64,000 nt of DNA from Pyrocephalus nanus (Eukaryota; Chordata; Aves; Passeriformes; Tyrannidae). This document shows, one piece after another, positions 59,420 to 64,000 of this stretch. Where the stretch lies: positions 31,096,634-31,160,633 of the forward strand of contig CM076260.1 in NCBI GenBank assembly GCA_038380795.1. Reading direction: 5' to 3'. A model generated the notes under the pieces. It made no database searches and was not told where the DNA came from. It was given only the letters and a program-made list of their open reading frames with translations. Position numbers and translations under genes: made by a program. The first letter of the stretch is position 1. Every line of letters starts with the position of its first letter.

Positions 59420-61925
59420 TGCTAATCCTAACTCTGCTCTCTCTGTGACGAGGGATGACCACCACTGACACCTTTTATCTCCCTAACTACAGTGATAACA
59501 GTGTTAAACTGGTGCAGCTGCACAGCAGTTAAGGACCTATGCCACTTGCCTGGTGGGTGAGCCAGCTGAGAAACATTTTCAGTCATTCTTTGATTCCCAG
59601 AGAAGGTGGAAATTAACTCCCTGGTGTGAGGATGAATTCAAACTTATCATGATACTTCAAAGCATAAAATGGCACAGTGTGCCATAGAGGTCAGTAGCTA
59701 CAGAATACATTTTAACTAATCTCCTGCAAATAAAAAAAAGGTATGGTTAAGTGACATTTCAGTAGATCTTGTTGCTGTAGCAGAGTCTAGACTCCTCTGC
59801 TGCTGCATAGCTTATTTCAAGGTCAGGTTAATTTTTTGTCCAATTTTTACTTATAAACCTAATCCTCCAAGTGGTGGTCAGGGCCTTCTTATTATATATG
59901 AGTAACAATGCCTCTCACTGACTCTGTAAAATGCATTTGTAGTTTAAGATGTGCTTCAAAATATTTTCAGGAATCTGTCTAGAGCACCGTCAGAGAAAAA
60001 CATTTCAAGTCGTAATCTAATTCAGTTTAACTCAAATATGTCCAGCTGACCTTTCTCTCCAGTGTAAGACAATATAATTGATTTCCAAAAAATAAACCTC
60101 ATCCTAAACTTTGGCTGGTACTGACTGAGATCAGAAATTTATGTTTTCTTACTGGGAGAATGGGTAGAATGTGTCCTGTGGTAATCACTAGCATTAGGAT
60201 TAGATTTGGATTGCATTTTTGTAACATAAAAGCTTGAAGAAGCCAATTAATTATTTTCTGCACACAAGACTTTGGAATAGAGATGCCATCATTACTTTTT
60301 TTTTTTTTTTTTTTACTTTGCGTATGGTTCATGTCATGATTACTGTTATGTTGGGGCTTGAAAATCCAACTTGAGTTTTGTCTTTGAGCAGCCTTCAGAG
60401 AGAAGACTGAAGAGAAGTCTGGAGTCAATTGTGGTCAACAGCTTATGTTCCCTTCACTGGATGGGTGGTTCCTTTGGCTAGAATTATTTTTGAGGGTAAG
60501 GCTATTTGGGGAAATGCAATAACTGAAGAACCCATTTCGACATCTGGTGTCTTGCCCTCAGAATGAAGAAAAAGAGAGTTGTTTTGAGACAATACTTTGT
60601 GCTCTTTTTTTTCTTATAATTTGTTCCATGACCTTAGTTAAGTTCAGCACTCATATTTGGGCTAGTGTTTGGGAATCTACAGACTTAAGAAGGCTACACA
60701 TCTCAAGATTAAGAAGGGTGATGTTAAGGACAACTGTTGCTTTGTGTCTGTTCTGTTTGCTGGAGAGTTGCAATTGCTGACCATTGCTGGATTTAGAGTT
60801 AGGGCTTGGCTCAGCATATGAAAGTTGCGAAGTGAAGAATTCCTTTGTTTCCATGTTTTCTTGTTGGGTTTCATTTCCGGGCAACAACTGTTATGGTAAA
60901 TTCAGGAAAGGATATCTTGAGGTGAATATTTGTTTTATGGCTTGGATTTGTCTTAGGTTGAGGTTTTAGTGGTTTGAGAATATAAATGTTGCATATCTCA
61001 TTTTGTTTCTGAAGGAATTAGGAAATTAGGGATCAGATGCTTGTCTGTGATCTATATGTTTTGTTCACTTGTTTCCAGTGAATGTTGACAGCCAGGGTAA
61101 GACTAGGTTTAGACTGGATAACCTAAAGACTGAAGATACTGCTCAGATGGTGAGGAACTAACAGCTGGAAGTACCAGACATGGACTAGAATTATAGTTAG
61201 GGTAGACAGCATAAATTATGAAGAGCCATACTATTTATCATATAACATAGGAGCTTCAGAGACTGGTACCTACCATTAACAAAAGATTACTTCCTTTGCT
61301 GTAGTTAGACATAATTTAGTTTAGAGTTAGGCATAAAAGCTGAATAGAGTTCTGGGGGAATTCCCTCTCTCAGGACATGGAGCTAAAGAGAACACATGGA
61401 AGTCTATGTGCTTTTTCCCCTCTCACCTGTAGAGATTAGTTCCCTAATTTCTTAAAAGGTAGTTGTTTGGTACTGATTAATTTATATTTATATAATGTAA
61501 ATAAAGATATGTTTTGTCAAACAGTTTTAATTGTACCCTGCATATATGTTAATTCACTTCTGTGATCCTTTTGGGAGGTTAGCTAACCATGTCTCTCTGA
61601 AGAAACTTCAGTTCATAAGAGATGTTTCTCTACAATTTGCTATTTCTCTGTACAATTTGGATAAGATGGGCAAGTTTGTGTGAGATTTGTCTTTTGTTCT
61701 ACACACCCCTCTGATTTCATCATGAATGCTTCAGTTCCTGAAACACAAATTATCCTTGTTTTAGAAAAAACAATGCTTTCATCATTGCACAGCAGTGCTT
61801 ACTTTATTTCTTTCTTTCTTTGTCGTGCAGTTTTACATCTCCCTGGTGACCATGCACAGAGATAGATACCCAGAGACATGTCTAGCACTGGAGAGGTCAT
61901 TAAAATTCCTTCCAAGAAATACAGT
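59420..61925. other. Non-coding sequence, no gene recognised
   Basis: Unique sequence with a T run at 60297-60314. Plus and minus frames around 60547-60969 overlap one another and have no recognisable domain. Confidence 0.68.
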
Positions 61926-62330
61926 AGAATCATAGAATCATAGAATCATAGAACATAAAGGGTTTGGAATACACCTTAAAGATCATTTAGTCCAAATGCC
62001 TCCTGCCATGGGCAGGGACACTTCTCACCTGGAGCAGGTTGCTCAAGGATTTATCCAACCTGGCTTTGAGCACTGTCAGAGTTGGGACATCCACAGCCTC
62101 CCTGGGTAATCTGTTCCAGTGTTTCACCGCCCCCACAGTAACGAATTTCTTCCTAATATCTAACCTAAATTTCCCCTCTTTCAATTTGTACCCATCCTGT
62201 CGCTACAGTTCCTGACAGAGTCCCTCTACAATTTCCCTGTAGACTCCCTTCAGATACTGGAATGTTGCTATGCGGTCTTCATTCAACTATCTCTTCTCCA
62301 GGTTGAACAGTCTCAACTTTTTCAGCCTAT
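61926..62330 (-). mobile_element. CR1 LINE 3' fragment with intact tail repeats
   Basis: Starts on + with three AGAATCAT-type tail units (61926-61950), then GGTTTGGAATACACC, TGCCATGGGCAGGGACACTT, TGGAGCAGGTTGCTCAAGG, CTTCCTAATATCTAACCTAA and CTTCTCCAGGTTGAACAG near 62293, the usual order of a reversed CR1 3' end. The minus frame 62184-61987 encodes the ORF2 C-terminus (LDIRKKFVT, HWNRLPREAVD) without a stop. It is the least decayed CR1 3' end in the window. The 5' limit near 62330 is approximate. Confidence 0.93.
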
Positions 62331-64000
62331 ATTTAATACGTTTGTGTGTTACAAGACTTCTTATTCTGTATAACCCTTGTTGACTGTCTGGAGTGTTCCT
62401 TGGTTTTTCAGGCAATGTCCTAGTACCCAAGGCTGATGAATAAACATTTTGCTTTCTGGCTCCCAGTGCAAATTGCACAGCACCAGTCACAGCCATAGAG
62501 CCAAGTCATCTCATTCGTGTTTTCCCACAGCCTCAGCCATACTCTATTTGTGAACAGTCCCTACCCCACATTAACTTCCAAGCTGTACTCACACATTATT
62601 TGCAATAACAGGGGATAGTACAGGAAAATTTCATACATGGCTAAGAATTACATGAAGTAGACAATTTAATGCATGCATTTAACCCATGCCTTATCCTTGA
62701 TTGTCTTATTAGCATAGATGCAGTCCGGATGCTCTTTTTTCACAAGAAAAAAACTACAGGTTTCCTCTTCCCATTACTCAGTGGAAATCTGTCAGTGGAA
62801 ACAGATGCTATGTACAGTCATGATAATTACTTTGAAAAATAGCTAAAATAAAACAAAAAACTTCAAAATGGAATTTAGATGGGGAAAAAAGTCCCTTCAA
62901 CAGAGGCAGATACAGAAAATGGCTTAAGTGTTAAACCTACAGCAATTTCAGTTTATACTCCTGCTGAAAACTAGTCAGTGATACATGAGTTATACCCAAG
63001 ATGAATCAAAGTGACCCATGCAGGCAAGATAGGGCTTTGCTTTATTTTATTTCAAGTTAGACAAGGTCTCCAAATTGGTAATGAAGAATGTAAATGCTTT
63101 GTTGGCAGCAAAAAAACAAAAGGAAAGCTCGGATCCAAAAGTTTATTTGTGATAAGAGTTATCAGAATCCTAAAAGCAATCTCTTTCACTGCTCTCTGGT
63201 GAGGAGTTTTGATTTGCAAATAGCAGCAGTTTATCTAAAGAATTGCAAATGCGGACTTTCAAAATGTCAGGAACCAAATGTTTTCTTCAGAAAGATTAGT
63301 GTAGTATATATAAGGTAACAGGAAAGTTTATTTCACCACTACATTTCTTTGATCTTGTGAGTGGTTTCACAACCCCATTTTTCTTTTTGTCTCTTTCAGT
63401 CATGAACCCATAAACCCAGATTTATGACGGTATTAGTGATTTGCCACAGAATGACTGGTATGTCCCAGATTCAGCCTTGTGGGACAAACATGAGTAACTA
63501 GGAAAAAAATTGTCTGAAAGGGATGTAATCCTTTTAAAAAGAAAAATATTTAAAATAATAATTAAATGGGAGAAAATAAAATCAAATTAGGTAAACATTA
63601 ATTGTGAACTGTTTGAAAGTATTATTTATATAAAACATTATAAATTTTGGTTTGATAAGGATTTTTCTGCAGGATTATTAATTTTTCATTATGTTATTTC
63701 TGAAAGATGTTATTAAGAATATAGAAAACCCTTGACTGTACTGAGAAATTTATACAAAAAGACAGCAGTGAAGTCTCACTCATATTAGCTATACTGAAAT
63801 TCATGTACTTTTACGTTTAGTGATCATGTTGTTTGTACACCCCTAAATTTGAATCCCTGAGGAAAAAAAAAATTATGATGGAGTGTTTGAAAATTTGTGT
63901 TTCCATGAACATTATGTGACATTTTCAAATTCAGTCTGTGTAATGGAAAAGTTCTAGAAAGTTTTCCTGTTGAATTGAGATAGAAAGCCAAATATAAAGT
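62331..64000. other. Non-coding sequence, no gene recognised
   Basis: AT-rich to the window end. An AATAAA lies at 62439-62444 within sequence that may belong to an LTR remnant (see findings). Open frames are at most 74 codons and have no motif. Confidence 0.66.

Noticed and set aside
1..64000. CRISPR arrays, tRNA/rRNA genes, bacterial operons or phage modules
   Set aside because: No regularly spaced repeats, no cloverleaf or rRNA core sequence, no closely packed long ORFs; the repeats present are those of a vertebrate genome.

Overview
The window looks like a non-coding, AT-rich stretch of an avian nuclear chromosome, either intergenic or deep inside a large intron. The organism call rests on the repeats. 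Almost every recognisable interspersed element is a CR1 (chicken repeat 1) LINE fragment, and several end in the typical CR1 tail built from ATTCTATG units. There are also short LTR-type insertions of avian endogenous-retrovirus style. I saw no mammalian Alu/L1, no bacterial-type operon and no phage signal. CR1 alone would also fit a turtle or crocodilian, so 'bird' is likely rather than proven. I found no intact host protein-coding gene, tRNA, rRNA or CRISPR array. The long open frames are CR1 reverse-transcriptase and ORF1 remnants, LTR sequence, or chance frames of 60-140 codons.

Layout. 1-3133 is unique sequence. 3134-3660 is an LTR-like repeat on +. 4157-6840 is a CR1 on - that keeps both end regions but has two internal deletions. 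6841-16080 is unique sequence with a (TTTA)n microsatellite (9985-10045), a perfect 85-bp palindrome (12930-13014) and a purine-rich block (14270-14750). 16081-16430 is a poly(A) run followed by an old CR1 piece. A possible LTR remnant lies at 16920-17400. 20666-21228 is a TAGAA microsatellite followed by two CR1 tails. 23657-25070 is a 1.4-kb CR1 on -. 28000-28529 is a second copy of the 3134-3660 LTR-like repeat, inverted. 34150-34450 and 40501-40710 are CR1 pieces on +. 36060-38060 is repeat-poor and could hold conserved non-coding sequence. 46630-46770 is a weak CR1 trace. 49060-50340 is a 1.3-kb CR1 on +. 55703-56140 and 61926-62330 are CR1 3' ends on -. 58121-59414 is a well-bounded solo LTR with a 5-bp target-site duplication.

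Nothing here works as a gene system. The elements are independent insertions of different ages, all apparently inactive. The observations most worth checking are the perfect 40-bp-arm palindrome, the doubly deleted CR1 (possibly a non-autonomous derivative), the solo LTR at 58121-59414 with its nested alternative 5' end, the inverted pair of related LTR-like repeats 25 kb apart, and the pentanucleotide array directly beside a CR1 tail.
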